From Thiobacillus denitrificans DSM 12475 (lineage in GTDB: Bacteria > Pseudomonadota > Gammaproteobacteria > Burkholderiales > Thiobacillaceae): a stretch of DNA of 64,000 nucleotides. Below are positions 54,892-64,000 of this stretch, piece after piece. The translations under genes and the position numbers were made by a program. The notes under the pieces were generated by a model. That model was given only the letters and a program-made list of their open reading frames with translations. It was not told the DNA's origin and ran no database searches. The stretch spans positions 30,165 to 94,164 of the forward strand of contig NZ_AQWL01000005.1 of the NCBI RefSeq assembly GCF_000376425.1, in the 5' to 3' direction. The stretch's first letter is position 1. The number at the start of each line of letters is the position of its first letter.

Positions 54892-55467
54892 TTACTCGTC
54901 GGCATACACCACATCGGTGCGGCGGTTCTCGGCGTACGCTTCCTCGGTGCTGGCTTCATTGCGCGGCTTTTCCTCGCCGAAGCTGACCGCTTCCAACTGC
55001 GCCTCGGCCACGCCCAGCACGGCCAGCGCCTTGCGCACCGCTTCGGCACGCTTCTGCCCCAGCGCCAGGTTGTATTCGCGGCTGCCGCGTTCGTCGGCAT
55101 TGCCCTGCAGAATCACGCGCGCATCGCGCTTGGACAGCAGATATCCCGCATGCGCTTCGAGCACCGGACGATATTCTGCCTTCACCACGAAGCTGTCGAA
55201 ATCGAAAAATATGCTGCGGGTGGACAGCGGGCTGGCCGGATTCTTCCGCGGATCGCCGGCATAGCTGCCATCCAGCGCGCTGCCCGCCACACCCGCGCCG
55301 CCCAGCGCAGTGGTTTCGGTGCCGGCGGTCTTGCCGGCACCGGCGGCCTGCCCTGCACTGGCAGCCTTGCCGCCGGTACGGTCTTCAACGGTCGCTTGCG
55401 TGCCGCCGGTGGTGCCGCACGCAGACAGGGTCAATGCCAGCAGAATGGGCCAGAAAATCTTGTTCAT
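54892..55467 (-). CDS. pal: peptidoglycan-associated lipoprotein Pal
   Basis: A 191-residue lipoprotein with lipobox ending LSAC (Cys17), a long Gly/Ala-rich linker (to about 80), and the OmpA-like peptidoglycan domain (SIFFDFDSFVVK, LQGNADERGSREYNLALGQKRAEAV). It anchors the outer membrane to the wall. The linker is longer than in E. coli (173 residues). It lies between tolB and cpoB. Confidence 0.95.
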   Translation of the reverse strand: MNKIFWPILLALTLSACGTTGGTQATVEDRTGGKAASAGQAAGAGKTAGTETTALGGAGVAGSALDGSYAGDPRKNPASPLSTRSIFFDFDSFVVKAEYRPVLEAHAGYLLSKRDARVILQGNADERGSREYNLALGQKRAEAVRKALAVLGVAEAQLEAVSFGEEKPRNEASTEEAYAENRRTDVVYADE

Positions 55468-55566
55468 CAGTCTCTCCTCCTTATTAACGAAAACGGCTTG
55501 GCGCGAGAGCAGCGCGGGGTTCACTCCCCGCAGCGTTCCCCGCCTCGAAACAAGCATGCCCGATCC

Positions 55567-56841
55567 TCATGGTCCCCAGGCTGGCTCGCGGGCATCGACG
55601 CCCGGCTCGGACAGGCGCGCGCGCGTTTTGCCATCCAGGCTCACCGTGCCAAGTATCCCACGTCCGCCCTCTACGGTGGCATAGAGGACGGCCTGTCCAT
55701 TGGGCGCAAAGCTGGGCGATTCGTCACGCGCGGTATCAGTCAGCACACGGGTCTGCCCGGAAGCCAGTTCATGCAGCACCACGCTGAATCGCCCTCCATC
55801 GCGGCTGATGTAGGCGAGGTGCCGTCCATCCGGGCTGATCGTGGGGGAAACATTGTAACTGCCGTTGAAAGTCACGCGCCTGGGCTCGCCGCCGCTGGCC
55901 GCCATACGATAAATTTGCGCACTGCCGCCGCGATCCGAGGTGAAATACAGGGTTTGTCCATCCGGCGAAAACACCGGCTCGGTATCGATATTCCCGCCCT
56001 TGGTCAGCCGGGCAAGCCCACTGCCGTCGGCGTTGATCAGATAAATCTGCGACGCCTCGTCGCGCGTCAGCACCACGGCCAGGCGTCTGCCGTCGGGCGA
56101 CCAGGCCGGCGCCGAATTGGATCCCTTGAATGCCGCAAGCTTGCGGCGCGCGCCGTCCTGCAGGGACTGCACATACACAATGGGCTTCTTGTCTTCGAAC
56201 GATACGTACGCCAGGCGGCTGCCGTCGGGCGAGAACATCGGCGAAATCAGCGGCTCAACGGAGCGCACGACCGTGCGCGGGGTTTGTCCGTCGGCATCGG
56301 CCACGCGCAACTCGAAGGACTTGCCCCGCTTCTGCACATAAGCAATACGGCTGCCGAAAGCGCCCGGGATGCCGGTCAGCTTTTCGTACACGATATTGGC
56401 AATCTGGTGCGCCGTCGCGCGCCATTGCGCCGCCGAAATGGTGTAGCTGTAGCCTGCCAGCTGCGTCTGCTTGACCACGTCGAGCAGACGGAAACGGATT
56501 TCGAAGCGCCCCCCGGGCAAGGCAATCACCTGGCCGACCACCATGGCGTCCGCTCCCTTGCTTCGCCAGGCGCCGTAGTTGACTTGCGCGGACTCGGCCG
56601 GTTGCGGCATCCCGCCGGCGTCCACCAGCCGGAATTGGCCGCTGCGGTTGAGATCGTCCCCCGCAATCTGGGTCAGCGCGGGCACAGGCTGGCCCGGCGC
56701 AGCCTTGAACGGCACCATTGCCACTGCAATCTTGTTGGCCGCGCCGCCGATGACCTGGATTTCCATTGCCGCCCGCGCAGGAAACGATGCGCCAAGCAAG
56801 GCAAAGCAGAACAGCGGTAACAGTAGAACAGCACGCAACAT
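55567..56841 (-). CDS. tolB: Tol-Pal translocation protein TolB
   Basis: A 424-residue periplasmic beta-propeller with signal peptide (ending ARA at about residue 24), an N-terminal alpha/beta domain (IQVIGGAANKIAVAMVPF) and repeated propeller blades with SPDGSRLAYVS, SPDGRRLAVV, SPDGQTLYFTSDRGG and SPDGRHLAYIS. It links TolA to Pal. The ATG at 56841 gives the signal peptide. Confidence 0.96.
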   Translation of the reverse strand: MLRAVLLLPLFCFALLGASFPARAAMEIQVIGGAANKIAVAMVPFKAAPGQPVPALTQIAGDDLNRSGQFRLVDAGGMPQPAESAQVNYGAWRSKGADAMVVGQVIALPGGRFEIRFRLLDVVKQTQLAGYSYTISAAQWRATAHQIANIVYEKLTGIPGAFGSRIAYVQKRGKSFELRVADADGQTPRTVVRSVEPLISPMFSPDGSRLAYVSFEDKKPIVYVQSLQDGARRKLAAFKGSNSAPAWSPDGRRLAVVLTRDEASQIYLINADGSGLARLTKGGNIDTEPVFSPDGQTLYFTSDRGGSAQIYRMAASGGEPRRVTFNGSYNVSPTISPDGRHLAYISRDGGRFSVVLHELASGQTRVLTDTARDESPSFAPNGQAVLYATVEGGRGILGTVSLDGKTRARLSEPGVDAREPAWGP

Positions 56842-56953
56842 GGGAACGGGAATCTCGATCGAAAGCGCTTGATAGGACGGGCAGTTTAGCACAGGCCTCA
56901 TACCGGGCTTTGCGCTGCGCGCCGCCTGCGGCCTTGCGCCGGATGCCTCCGGC

Positions 56954-57838
56954 TCACTCTTTGGGACGATGGACGAAAGAAAGTTCCGGCACGAATGCGG
57001 CGCGTGCGTCCCGATCGGCCGGCAACGGCAGCGGGGAGGATTTCTCGATGGCACGCACCACCGCCTCGTCGTATGCCGCATTCCCGCTGCTCTGCGTCAC
57101 CCGCACGCTCTGCACTTCACCGGTGGGCAGCAACCTCACCGCACAGCGCACTTCGGGGTTGCCTTTCAGGTTGTCTGGCAGCCGGGTATTGCCGCGCACC
57201 TTGGCGCTGATCTGGTCGCGATGCTGCCCCACGACGCGCGCCACCTCGGTCTGCCGCTTGCTGGCGGCGGCACGTTCCGCGGCCTGCTTCATGGCCAGCG
57301 CCGCATTGGCTGCCTCCTCGTCCGCCGTCCGCTGCATCAAATCCTCTTCCATCTGGCGCAGCAACTCACGTTTTTTCTGTTCGGCCAGCTGTTTTTCATG
57401 TGCCTTTCTGGCGGCTTCGGCCCGGGCTTGCTGTTCCTCGGCCTGGATGGCCTTCAGTTTTTCCAGACGCTCGGCCTCGGCTTTTTGTTTTCGCAGGCGC
57501 TCGGCTTCGGCTTTCTTTTTTTCCAGCGCAATGTCGGGCGCCTTGGGCGGCGCCGGTTCGTCCGCCACCGGCTTGGGGGCGGGCACGGCCTTGACCGGCT
57601 CGGGCGCTTTTACCGGTGGCGGGGGCGGCGGCTCGGGCGGCTTGACCGCGACAGGCGGCGCGGCCTTGGGCAGGTTTTCCCACAAGTCGACCATCACCGG
57701 TGCGGGATGCTGGGTCTGCCATGACACGCCGAACACCAGCAGCAGCACAAAGACGGCGTGTACCCCTAATGCCAGCACGCCGGCCGCAAACCGGGGCGCC
57801 GGGCGCGAGACGAAAGGCGCGTCTGTCGGAAGGTTCAT
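56954..57838 (-). CDS. tolA: Tol-Pal protein TolA
   Basis: A 294-residue protein with an N-terminal membrane helix (about residues 17-37), a Pro-rich stretch, a long Lys/Ala/Glu/Arg helix (about 100-190; EKKKAEAERLRKQKAEAERLEK in blocks) and a C-terminal TonB-like domain (CAVRLLPTGEVQSVRVTQSSGNAAYDEAV). It transduces proton-motive energy from TolQR to the outer membrane. It overlaps tolR by 4 bp. Confidence 0.93.
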   Translation of the reverse strand: MNLPTDAPFVSRPAPRFAAGVLALGVHAVFVLLLVFGVSWQTQHPAPVMVDLWENLPKAAPPVAVKPPEPPPPPPVKAPEPVKAVPAPKPVADEPAPPKAPDIALEKKKAEAERLRKQKAEAERLEKLKAIQAEEQQARAEAARKAHEKQLAEQKKRELLRQMEEDLMQRTADEEAANAALAMKQAAERAAASKRQTEVARVVGQHRDQISAKVRGNTRLPDNLKGNPEVRCAVRLLPTGEVQSVRVTQSSGNAAYDEAVVRAIEKSSPLPLPADRDARAAFVPELSFVHRPKE

Positions 57839-58245
57839 GGGGCCGGGCGGGCGAGCAGTCCGATGCGGGTGATCTGCGCCTGCTGCAAGAGCGTCATCGT
57901 ATTCATCACTTCCTCGTAACGGACATTCCTGTCTGCCGCGATGACCACCGGCTGATCCGGCAAGGCGCGATGCAGCGCAGCGATTTCGTCCGCCAGCGCC
58001 GATTTCGCCACCACCCGCGCGGTGCCGCCGGTCGCGCGATTGCGCAGCTGGTATTCGCCCGACTCCTTGATGATGATTTCCAGCGGCTGCGCCGGCGACT
58101 GCGCCGTCTTGCCGACGCTCGGCAGATCGACCTGGCCGGGGTTGATGAAAGGTGCCGTCACCATGAAGATGACGAGCAGCACCAGCATCACGTCGATCAT
58201 CGGCACGACGTTGATCTGGGCGACCTGTTTGCGGGTCCGCGCCAT
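57835..58245 (-). CDS. tolR: Tol-Pal protein TolR
   Basis: A 136-residue ExbD/TolR protein with one N-terminal membrane helix containing the essential Asp (VVPMIDVMLVLLVIFMVTAP) and a periplasmic domain. It forms the proton channel with TolQ. Start is three bases after tolQ; its stop overlaps the tolA start. Confidence 0.94.
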   Translation of the reverse strand: MARTRKQVAQINVVPMIDVMLVLLVIFMVTAPFINPGQVDLPSVGKTAQSPAQPLEIIIKESGEYQLRNRATGGTARVVAKSALADEIAALHRALPDQPVVIAADRNVRYEEVMNTMTLLQQAQITRIGLLARPAP

Positions 58246-58248
58246 GAA

Positions 58249-58941
58249 TCAGACCGCCTTGGTCGCCTGCCGCTGCAGGATGTTGGAAAACTCTTCCATG
58301 AAGCTTTCCATGCGGTTGGCCAGGCGGTCGATGTCATGGGTGTAGCGGTTGTAGCCGACCACCGCGGGGATCGCGGCGAACAGGCCCATCGCGGTGGCGA
58401 TCAGTGCTTCCGCGATACCGGGGGCGACCTGCGCAAGGGTAGCCTGGGCGACGCTCGACAGTCCCATGAATGCGATCATGATGCCCCACACCGTGCCGAA
58501 CAGGCCGACGTAGGGCGACACCGAGCCGACGGTGGCGAGAAACGACAGGTGCGATTCCAGTCCGTCGAGTTCGCGCTGGTAGGTGGCGCGCATGGCGCGG
58601 CGGGTGCCGTCGATGATGACGTTGAGCGACAGGCCGGTCTGCCGCCGCAGTTTCATGAATTCGCGAAAACCGGCCTCGAAGATGTGCTCCATTTCGCCCG
58701 CATCCTCGCGTTCGGCGGCCACCCGCTGGTACATGGCATTGATGTCGCCGCCGCCCCAGAATTCGCGCTCGAAACGATCGGTCATGCGCAGGGCGCGCTT
58801 CAGCGCGAACATCTTGATGAAGATGAACCACCAGGACATCAGCGATGCACCCAGCAGCAGCGCCATGACGATCTGCACCGGCAGCGAAGCGTTGAGAACG
58901 AGGTGGAGCAGCGAGAGGTCTTGGCTGAGTTCGGGATTCAC
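58249..58941 (-). CDS. tolQ: Tol-Pal protein TolQ
   Basis: A 230-residue MotA/ExbB-type protein with three membrane helices. The conserved part is SHLSFLATVGSVSPYVGLFGTVWGIMIAF and the third-helix segment GLFAAIPAVVGYN. It forms the proton-conducting motor with TolR. It overlaps ybgC by 4 bp (ATGA). Confidence 0.95.
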   Translation of the reverse strand: MNPELSQDLSLLHLVLNASLPVQIVMALLLGASLMSWWFIFIKMFALKRALRMTDRFEREFWGGGDINAMYQRVAAEREDAGEMEHIFEAGFREFMKLRRQTGLSLNVIIDGTRRAMRATYQRELDGLESHLSFLATVGSVSPYVGLFGTVWGIMIAFMGLSSVAQATLAQVAPGIAEALIATAMGLFAAIPAVVGYNRYTHDIDRLANRMESFMEEFSNILQRQATKAV

Positions 58942-59339
58942 GTCGCGTGGGTCAGGGTTTGAAGTAAGGGCACAGGTATTTTAACGGCTTTGAAGCGCAC
59001 CGCATCGACGCAGGCGAGCGTCACGACGGCCTCTGCGAGACGGGTGGGGCCGCGCAGAAGTTCCTGCCGCACGCTGAGGCTGGCGCGTCCGGCTTCGTGC
59101 AGCGTGACCGACACGTCGAGCCGGTCGTTGAAGCGCGCCGGCGACAGATAATCGATTTCCACCCGCCGCACCACGAACACGACGCCCGCCTCGTCGCGCA
59201 GGGCGTCCTGCTCGAACCCCTCGGCACGCAGCCATTCCGAGCGCGCACGTTCCATGAACCTGAGGTAGTTGGCGTAATACACCACTCCGCCGGCATCGGT
59301 GTCTTCCCAGTACACGCGCACCGGCCAGACAAACGCCAT
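58938..59339 (-). CDS. ybgC: Tol-Pal associated acyl-CoA thioesterase YbgC
   Basis: A 133-residue hot-dog-fold thioesterase: VYWEDTDAGGVVYYANYLRFMERARSEWL, with the catalytic Asp in EDTDAGGV. It hydrolyses acyl-CoA or acyl-ACP near the Tol complex. It heads the tol cluster and begins 2 bp after the ruvB stop. Confidence 0.94.
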   Translation of the reverse strand: MAFVWPVRVYWEDTDAGGVVYYANYLRFMERARSEWLRAEGFEQDALRDEAGVVFVVRRVEIDYLSPARFNDRLDVSVTLHEAGRASLSVRQELLRGPTRLAEAVVTLACVDAVRFKAVKIPVPLLQTLTHAT

Positions 59340-59341
59340 GT

Positions 59342-60373
59342 TCAGAACAACTCCGCGCCGGATTCGCCGGAAGGGGCAGCAAGCCCGAGATGGCGATATG
59401 CCAGCGGGGTGGCGATGCGGCCGCGCGGCGTGCGCTGCAGATAGCCCTGCTGGATGAGGAAGGGTTCGAGCACATCCTCGATGGTGTCGCGCTCCTCGCC
59501 GATGGCGGCGGCGAGGTTGTCGAGCCCGACCGGGCCGCCCATGAATTTCTCGACCACTGCCGACAAGAGCTTCCGGTCCATCACATCGAGCCCGGCACGG
59601 TCCACATCCAGCATCACCAGCGCCGCATCGGCCACCGCGCCGGTCGCATGCCCGCCCGCCTTGACCTCGGCGTAATCGCGCACCCGGCGCAGCAGGCGGT
59701 TGGCAATGCGCGGGGTGCCGCGCGAACGGCGCGCGATCTCCAGCGCACCGGCTTCTTCCAGGTTCATCTGCAAGAGGCCGGCCGAGCGGTGCACGATGAA
59801 GCCGAGTTCTTCCGCCGTATAAAACTCCAGCCGCGCGACGATGCCGAAACGGTCGCGCAGCGGGTTGGTGAGCATGCCGGCGCGGGTGGTGGCGCCGACC
59901 AGGGTGAACGGCGGCAGGTCGAGCTTGACCGAGCGCGCTGCCGGACCTTCTCCGATCATGATGTCGATCTGGAAATCCTCCAGCGCCGGATACAGCACCT
60001 CCTCGACCACCGGGCTGAGCCGGTGGATCTCGTCGATGAACAGCACGTCGTGCGGCTCCAGGTTGGTCAGCAGCGCGGCGAGGTCGCCGGCACGTTCCAG
60101 TACCGGTCCCGAGGTCTGGCGCAGGTTGACGCCCATCTCGCGCGCGATGATGTGCGCCAGCGTGGTCTTGCCCAGCCCCGGCGGGCCGAACAGCAGCACG
60201 TGGTCAAGCGCCTCGCTGCGCTTCCTGGCCGCATGGATGAAGATTTCGAGCTGCTCGCGCGCCTTCGCCTGGCCGACGTATTCGGCCAGGGTGCGCGGCC
60301 GCAGCGCGCGCTCGACCTGCTCTTCCTGCGGGCTGGCGGCGGCGGGAGCGATGAGGCGGTCGGTTTCGATCAT
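59342..60373 (-). CDS. ruvB: Holliday junction branch migration helicase RuvB
   Basis: A 343-residue AAA+ helicase. Walker A is in [16 protein letters not shown] (about residue 62), Walker B in [12 protein letters not shown] and the arginine/sensor block in [21 protein letters not shown]; a winged-helix C-terminus follows. It drives branch migration with RuvA. It is separated from ruvA by a diguanylate cyclase gene. Confidence 0.96.
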   Translation of the reverse strand: MIETDRLIAPAAASPQEEQVERALRPRTLAEYVGQAKAREQLEIFIHAARKRSEALDHVLLFGPPGLGKTTLAHIIAREMGVNLRQTSGPVLERAGDLAALLTNLEPHDVLFIDEIHRLSPVVEEVLYPALEDFQIDIMIGEGPAARSVKLDLPPFTLVGATTRAGMLTNPLRDRFGIVARLEFYTAEELGFIVHRSAGLLQMNLEEAGALEIARRSRGTPRIANRLLRRVRDYAEVKAGGHATGAVADAALVMLDVDRAGLDVMDRKLLSAVVEKFMGGPVGLDNLAAAIGEERDTIEDVLEPFLIQQGYLQRTPRGRIATPLAYRHLGLAAPSGESGAELF

Positions 60374-60408
60374 GGCACCGGACGGATTTCTGCAGACATG
60401 CGCCGATT

Positions 60409-61908
60409 CTACCCTGCGTCTTTTGCGCTCACCGAGGAAGCGAAGGCCAATTGACCCCGGCCAAGCGCCTTGGCCCGGTAAAGCGCGCGGTCCGCGCGCG
60501 CGAACGCCTGCTCGATATCGTCGCCGGCCGTATCCAGCAGCCAGGTCTGGCCTGCGCTGACCGTGTTGTCCACCCCCAGATCCGCGGCATGCAGCTCGCT
60601 TTGGAGGCGGCTGGCCAGGCGCCGATACCAGGCAAGCACGCCGTCATCATCCAGTCCGGACAGCAGAACCGCAAACTCGTCTCCGGCCAGGCGGGCAGCC
60701 ATGTCGGAACTGCGCGTGAGGGTCCTGAGCGTATCCGCCAGCGCAGTCAGCGCCCGGTCGCCCGCGCCGTGGCCGAACCGGTCGTTGATCGATTTGAAAT
60801 GATCGACGTCCAGCACAATCAGCGCAACGGAATTGCCGCGCTCCGCCAGGCCGAGCATCTGCGGAAACCGGTTCTCGAAAGCGCGCCGGTTGGGCAAGCC
60901 GGTAAGCGGATCGGTCAGGCTGAGCCGGGCCAGCTGCTCGCGCTGATCGTGCAACTGCTGCGCGATGCGGTTGATGTCCGCGGCCGCGGGAGCGAATTCG
61001 GCATAGCGCGTCACGATGGGCGGCGCCGGCTCGTTGCGGGTCAGGCACGCCAGCGCCTCCATCGCGGCATCGATGTCCTGCAGAACCGGGCGCCGCAATC
61101 GCACCACCACCACGACCAGCAATAGCAGAACGGCTATCAGGGTCAATATCCCCGCCAATATCTGCAGACGGCCGTTGTGCGTGATCCCCTGCACCGGGGA
61201 CTGCACCCGCAGCGTCCAGCCCATCGCCGGCAACGCAACGCTGATCTCGCGCACCGCCCCCTGCAGGCTGCCGCTGCCGGCCATCGGCTTGCCGGCCGCA
61301 TCGACGATGGCAATGGCATGGCCAGGCTGGGTGGAGTCGTCGACGATGCGTTGCAGTTGCGTCAGCCACACGCTCAAGAACACCTGACCCAGCACCTCGC
61401 CGCCCACCCCGCGCACCGGCGCGCTCAAATCGACATGCTCCAGTCCGGGCACGTCGCGGTGAACCAGCACCTGATTCTGCATGCTCACGCCGCTCTGAAG
61501 CAGGTCGCGCTGGCAACTCGGTCCCACGCGCAGCAGGCGGGTATCGCCATAGACCTCGCCCTGCGGGCTCACGATCGCCAGCCCCAGGATGTTGGGCAAC
61601 AGACGCTGCCGCGACATCGCCCATTGCTGCTTTTCCTCGATCGAACCGACCAGCAACAGATCGAGCAGCTGCGGATCACTTGCCAGGTGGTCGGCCACTT
61701 CGCGGTAATAATTCCAGCGCCGCATCACACTGGTGTGGGCTTGCGCCGCCTCCACCTGCAGCAGATGCAGTTCGGCAGCATTGTTCGTGCGCAGGCTGAA
61801 CAGCAGGCTCAACGCCATGCCCGCCACAAACAAGCCGACCACGCCAGCCAACAGCCAGACGAAACGCTTGCGCAGCGACACCAGCGCGGGGCTGGCATTG
61901 GGCGCCAT
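60409..61908 (-). CDS. membrane-bound diguanylate cyclase (GGDEF)
   Basis: A 499-residue protein: two membrane helices (about 15-37 and 252-275) around a periplasmic sensor domain, then a GGDEF domain (from about 330; [42 protein letters not shown]). The signature reads AGDEF rather than GGDEF, a variant that is still active in several cyclases. It makes cyclic di-GMP in response to an unknown signal. Its place between ruvA (2 bp) and ruvB (35 bp) is unusual. Confidence 0.9.
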   Translation of the reverse strand: MAPNASPALVSLRKRFVWLLAGVVGLFVAGMALSLLFSLRTNNAAELHLLQVEAAQAHTSVMRRWNYYREVADHLASDPQLLDLLLVGSIEEKQQWAMSRQRLLPNILGLAIVSPQGEVYGDTRLLRVGPSCQRDLLQSGVSMQNQVLVHRDVPGLEHVDLSAPVRGVGGEVLGQVFLSVWLTQLQRIVDDSTQPGHAIAIVDAAGKPMAGSGSLQGAVREISVALPAMGWTLRVQSPVQGITHNGRLQILAGILTLIAVLLLLVVVVVRLRRPVLQDIDAAMEALACLTRNEPAPPIVTRYAEFAPAAADINRIAQQLHDQREQLARLSLTDPLTGLPNRRAFENRFPQMLGLAERGNSVALIVLDVDHFKSINDRFGHGAGDRALTALADTLRTLTRSSDMAARLAGDEFAVLLSGLDDDGVLAWYRRLASRLQSELHAADLGVDNTVSAGQTWLLDTAGDDIEQAFARADRALYRAKALGRGQLAFASSVSAKDAG

Positions 61909-61910
61909 GT

Positions 61911-62486
61911 TCAGGCGCGCGACAAGGCGCGCAGCGCCTGCCGGATCGCCTCGCCCACCGGCAGATCGGGTGGCAGCTGGCGCACGGCTTCGGTAGTCTC
62001 GCGTTCGTTGTAGCCCAGTGCCAGCAAGGCCTGGCGCACGTCGTCCGATACGCCGGCGGGCGACGTGCTGGCGATCGCGCCGGCGAACACCGGCTTGCCC
62101 TTGAGTTCGAGCAGCAGGCGTTCGGCGGTTTTTTTGCCGATGCCCGGCACCTTGACGATGCGGCCGATTTCCTGCGCCGCAATCGCCGCCGACAGATCGT
62201 TGACCGACAGCCCGGACAGCACCGACAGCGCGGTTTTGGCGCCGATGCCGGAGACTTTCAGCAACTCGCGAAACGCCGCACGCTCGATCTCGCTGCCGAA
62301 GCCGTACAGCAGATGCGCGTCTTCGCGGATCGCCAGATGGGTCAGCAGGCTGACCTTCTCGCCGATGGCCGGCAGGTTGTAGAAGGTGCTCATCGGCACG
62401 TCGATTTCGTAGCCGACGCCGTTTACGTCCACCAGCACCTGCGGCGGCTGCTTGGCGGCGAGCATGCCGGTGATTCTGCCGATCAT
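61911..62486 (-). CDS. ruvA: Holliday junction DNA-binding protein RuvA
   Basis: A 191-residue protein: OB fold ([28 protein letters not shown]), helix-hairpin-helix repeats ([41 protein letters not shown]) and a C-terminal UBA-like domain ([14 protein letters not shown]). ATG 62486 gives the conserved MIGRI start. It binds four-way junctions and recruits RuvB. Confidence 0.96.
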   Translation of the reverse strand: MIGRITGMLAAKQPPQVLVDVNGVGYEIDVPMSTFYNLPAIGEKVSLLTHLAIREDAHLLYGFGSEIERAAFRELLKVSGIGAKTALSVLSGLSVNDLSAAIAAQEIGRIVKVPGIGKKTAERLLLELKGKPVFAGAIASTSPAGVSDDVRQALLALGYNERETTEAVRQLPPDLPVGEAIRQALRALSRA

Positions 62487-62499
62487 GTGGATTCCTCGT

Positions 62500-63015
62500 T
62501 CATACCAGGCGCCCGCCCTTGACGCGATAGCCTGCGGTGGAGTGTGCGCCGAGACGGCTGCCATGAGCATGAGTGATGGCGCAGGCGAGCGCGTCGGCGG
62601 CGTCGGCCTTGGGCGCAGCCGGCAAACCCAGCAGGCGCTTGACCATTTCCTGCACCTGCTCCTTGGCGGCCTTGCCGTGACCGACCACCGCCTGCTTGAT
62701 CTGCAGCGCCGTGTATTCCGCGACCATCAGTTCATTCGACACCGCCGCGCAGATCGCCGTACCGCGCGCCTGCCCAAGCAGCAGCGTGGATTGCGGATTG
62801 ACGTTGACGAAGACGATTTCCACCGCGCAGGTGTCGGGCCGGTAGCTGGAAATCACCTCGTTCAGCCCGGCGAACAGCACACCGAGTCTTTGCGGCAGTT
62901 CGCCCTCGCCGCTCTTGATCACGCCGCTGGCGACGTAGGCGAGTTTCTGGCCGGTCTGCTCGATCACGCCGAAGCCGGTGAGCCGCAGCCCGGGATCAAT
63001 GCCGAGGATGCGCAA
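62500..63015 (-). CDS. ruvC: crossover junction endodeoxyribonuclease RuvC
   Basis: A 171-residue Holliday-junction resolvase starting [18 protein letters not shown] with the first catalytic Asp in GIDPG (residue 7). Further acids occur in VEIVFVN and the [14 protein letters not shown] block. It follows yebC by 8 bp and precedes ruvA by 13 bp. Confidence 0.96.
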   Translation of the reverse strand: MRILGIDPGLRLTGFGVIEQTGQKLAYVASGVIKSGEGELPQRLGVLFAGLNEVISSYRPDTCAVEIVFVNVNPQSTLLLGQARGTAICAAVSNELMVAEYTALQIKQAVVGHGKAAKEQVQEMVKRLLGLPAAPKADAADALACAITHAHGSRLGAHSTAGYRVKGGRLV

Positions 63016-63023
63016 AAGAAGGA

Positions 63024-63755
63024 TTACTCCGGCAATACCGCATTGGTGTAAACCTCCTGCACGTCATCCAGACTTTCCAGCGCGTCGAGGATTTTCTGCA
63101 TCTTCACCGCGTCGTCGCCAGCGAGCTCGGTTTCAGCTTCGGGGCGCATGGTGATCTCGGCCACCGCCGGCTTGAACCCGGCCTTCTCCAGCGCTTCCTT
63201 CACTGCCTCGAAGGCCTTCGGGTCGGGCGTCGTCAGTACTTCGATCGAGCCGTCCTCGTTGGGGATGATGTCGTCGGCGCCGGCATCGAGCGCGGTCTCC
63301 ATCACCGCCTCTTCGGAAGCGCCCGGCTCCAGGATGATCTGCCCACAGTGCTTGAACTGGAACGCGACGCAGCCGTCGGTGCCCATATTGCCGCCGTGCT
63401 TGACGAAGGCGTGGCGCACGTCGGCGACGGTGCGCGTCTTGTTGTCGGTAAGGCAGTCGACCATCACCGCGACGCCACCGATGCCGTAGCCCTCGTAGCG
63501 CGCTTCCTCGTAGTTGACGCCCTCAAGCTGGCCGGTGCCGCGCTTGATCGCATTCTCGATGTTGTCCTTCGGCAGCGACTCCGCCTTGCCTTTTTCGATC
63601 GCCAGCCGCAGGCGCGGGTTCATCGCGGGATCGCCGCCGCCCATTTTGGCGGCCACGGTGATTTCCTTGATAAGCTTGGTGAAGATCTTGCCGCGCTTGG
63701 CATCCTGGCGTCCCTTGCGGTGCTGGATGTTGGCCCACTTCGAATGTCCTGCCAT
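63024..63755 (-). CDS. yebC: YebC/PmpR family regulator
   Basis: A 243-residue protein starting [27 protein letters not shown], the invariant signature. YebC proteins act as transcription regulators or, in recent work, in relief of ribosome stalling at proline runs. It is the first gene of the long ruv/tol/que unit. Its start is 41 bp from the divergent ROK gene, so promoters for both must lie in that short gap. Confidence 0.95.
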   Translation of the reverse strand: MAGHSKWANIQHRKGRQDAKRGKIFTKLIKEITVAAKMGGGDPAMNPRLRLAIEKGKAESLPKDNIENAIKRGTGQLEGVNYEEARYEGYGIGGVAVMVDCLTDNKTRTVADVRHAFVKHGGNMGTDGCVAFQFKHCGQIILEPGASEEAVMETALDAGADDIIPNEDGSIEVLTTPDPKAFEAVKEALEKAGFKPAVAEITMRPEAETELAGDDAVKMQKILDALESLDDVQEVYTNAVLPE

Positions 63756-63796
63756 GTCGATTCCAACGCAATTTGAATAGCCGGAGATTTTACACC

Positions 63797-64000
63797 GTGG
63801 CTCCCTCTCTACGTTTCGGCGTCGACCTCGGCGGCACCAAAATCGAACTGATCGCGCTCGACGCCGGCAGACGGGAAATTCTGCGTCGCCGCGTGCCGAC
63901 CCCGCAGAACGACTATCTCGCCACGGTGGCTGCGGTCGCCGCGCTGGTGCACGCGGCCGAATTCGATCTCGGGCAGAGCGGCAGCATCGGCGTCGGCACC
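63797..64000 (+). CDS. ROK-family sugar kinase, N-terminal part
   Basis: Sixty-eight codons of a ROK-type kinase run off the window end. The frame starts with GTG 63797 and reads [20 protein letters not shown], containing the ATP-binding DLGGTK motif, then [23 protein letters not shown] kinases phosphorylate glucose, N-acetylglucosamine or fructose. The substrate cannot be told from this part. It is divergent from yebC. Confidence 0.85.
   Translation, partial: MAPSLRFGVDLGGTKIELIALDAGRREILRRRVPTPQNDYLATVAAVAALVHAAEFDLGQSGSIGVGT

Noticed and set aside
54208-56820. 870-codon plus-strand frame opposite cpoB, pal and tolB
   Set aside because: Spans three well-supported genes in antisense and has shadow composition.

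Overview
The window is a gene-dense, GC-rich chromosomal segment with no insertion sequence, prophage, CRISPR array or rRNA. Protein families and gene order (glyA-nrdR-ribD, ribE-ribB(X)-ribH-nusB-thiL-pgpA-pncC, recA-recX, yebC-ruvCAB-ybgC-tolQRAB-pal-cpoB-queE-queC) point to a betaproteobacterium, probably a Thiobacillus-like or other Nitrosomonadales/Hydrogenophilales member. The organism looks facultatively anaerobic. It carries an oxygen-sensitive class III ribonucleotide reductase, the oxygen-independent ubiquinone hydroxylation genes ubiU, ubiV and ubiT next to the oxygen-dependent coq7, and an NsrR-centred nitrosative-stress cluster. The species assignment is inference from gene content only.

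Layout. 1-6.6 kb: an incomplete secreted protein coupled to a periplasmic thioredoxin-like protein, mogA, an EI24 membrane protein, a membrane-anchored putative zinc peptidase and a giant AsmA/DUF748 protein. 6.6-16.4 kb: divergent yjgA/pmbA, a GDSL lipoprotein esterase, the two TRAP permease subunits, an FKBP, a YgiQ radical SAM protein, DUF2288, DUF302, a cytochrome c lipoprotein and a Mut7-C protein. 16.4-21.4 kb: an EAL/HDOD signalling protein, several very small basic proteins, a DUF454 protein, coq7 and an orphan TRAP binding protein. 21.5-25.2 kb: glyA, nrdR, ribD and a methyltransferase. 25.3-28.3 kb: nrdG, a separately encoded glycyl-radical peptide and nrdD, preceded by two NrdR boxes 32 bp apart. 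28.4-33 kb: hemerythrin, two DUF2249 proteins, two NnrS-like membrane proteins, NsrR and an FmdE-like protein.

33-36 kb: a minus-strand unit of a cytochrome c'-like protein, a FadL-type porin, a DUF2892 protein and a TetR regulator, led by a perfect 16+4+16 palindrome. 36-42.4 kb: two nitronate monooxygenase-like proteins, ubiT, queD, ubiV, ubiU and a YhcC radical SAM protein. 42.5-47.1 kb: the riboflavin/nusB/thiL/pgpA/pncC operon. 47.2-49.8 kb: a BrxR/CapW-like WYL regulator divergent from recA-recX, with a palindrome over the recA -35 element. 49.9-52.3 kb: gdhA, a type IV prepilin with a sigma-54-type promoter, and tRNA-Lys(UUU). 52.5-63.8 kb: one long minus-strand unit, yebC-ruvC-ruvA-diguanylate cyclase-ruvB-ybgC-tolQRAB-pal-cpoB-queE-queC. 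A ROK-family kinase begins at the right edge.

The most interesting points are the split glycyl-radical ribonucleotide reductase with its NrdR box pair, the CapW-like regulator facing recA, the TetR/porin/cytochrome unit with its palindrome, the NsrR cluster, and several families of short intergenic repeats placed just upstream of start codons. All calls are from reading the sequence; no database search was run.
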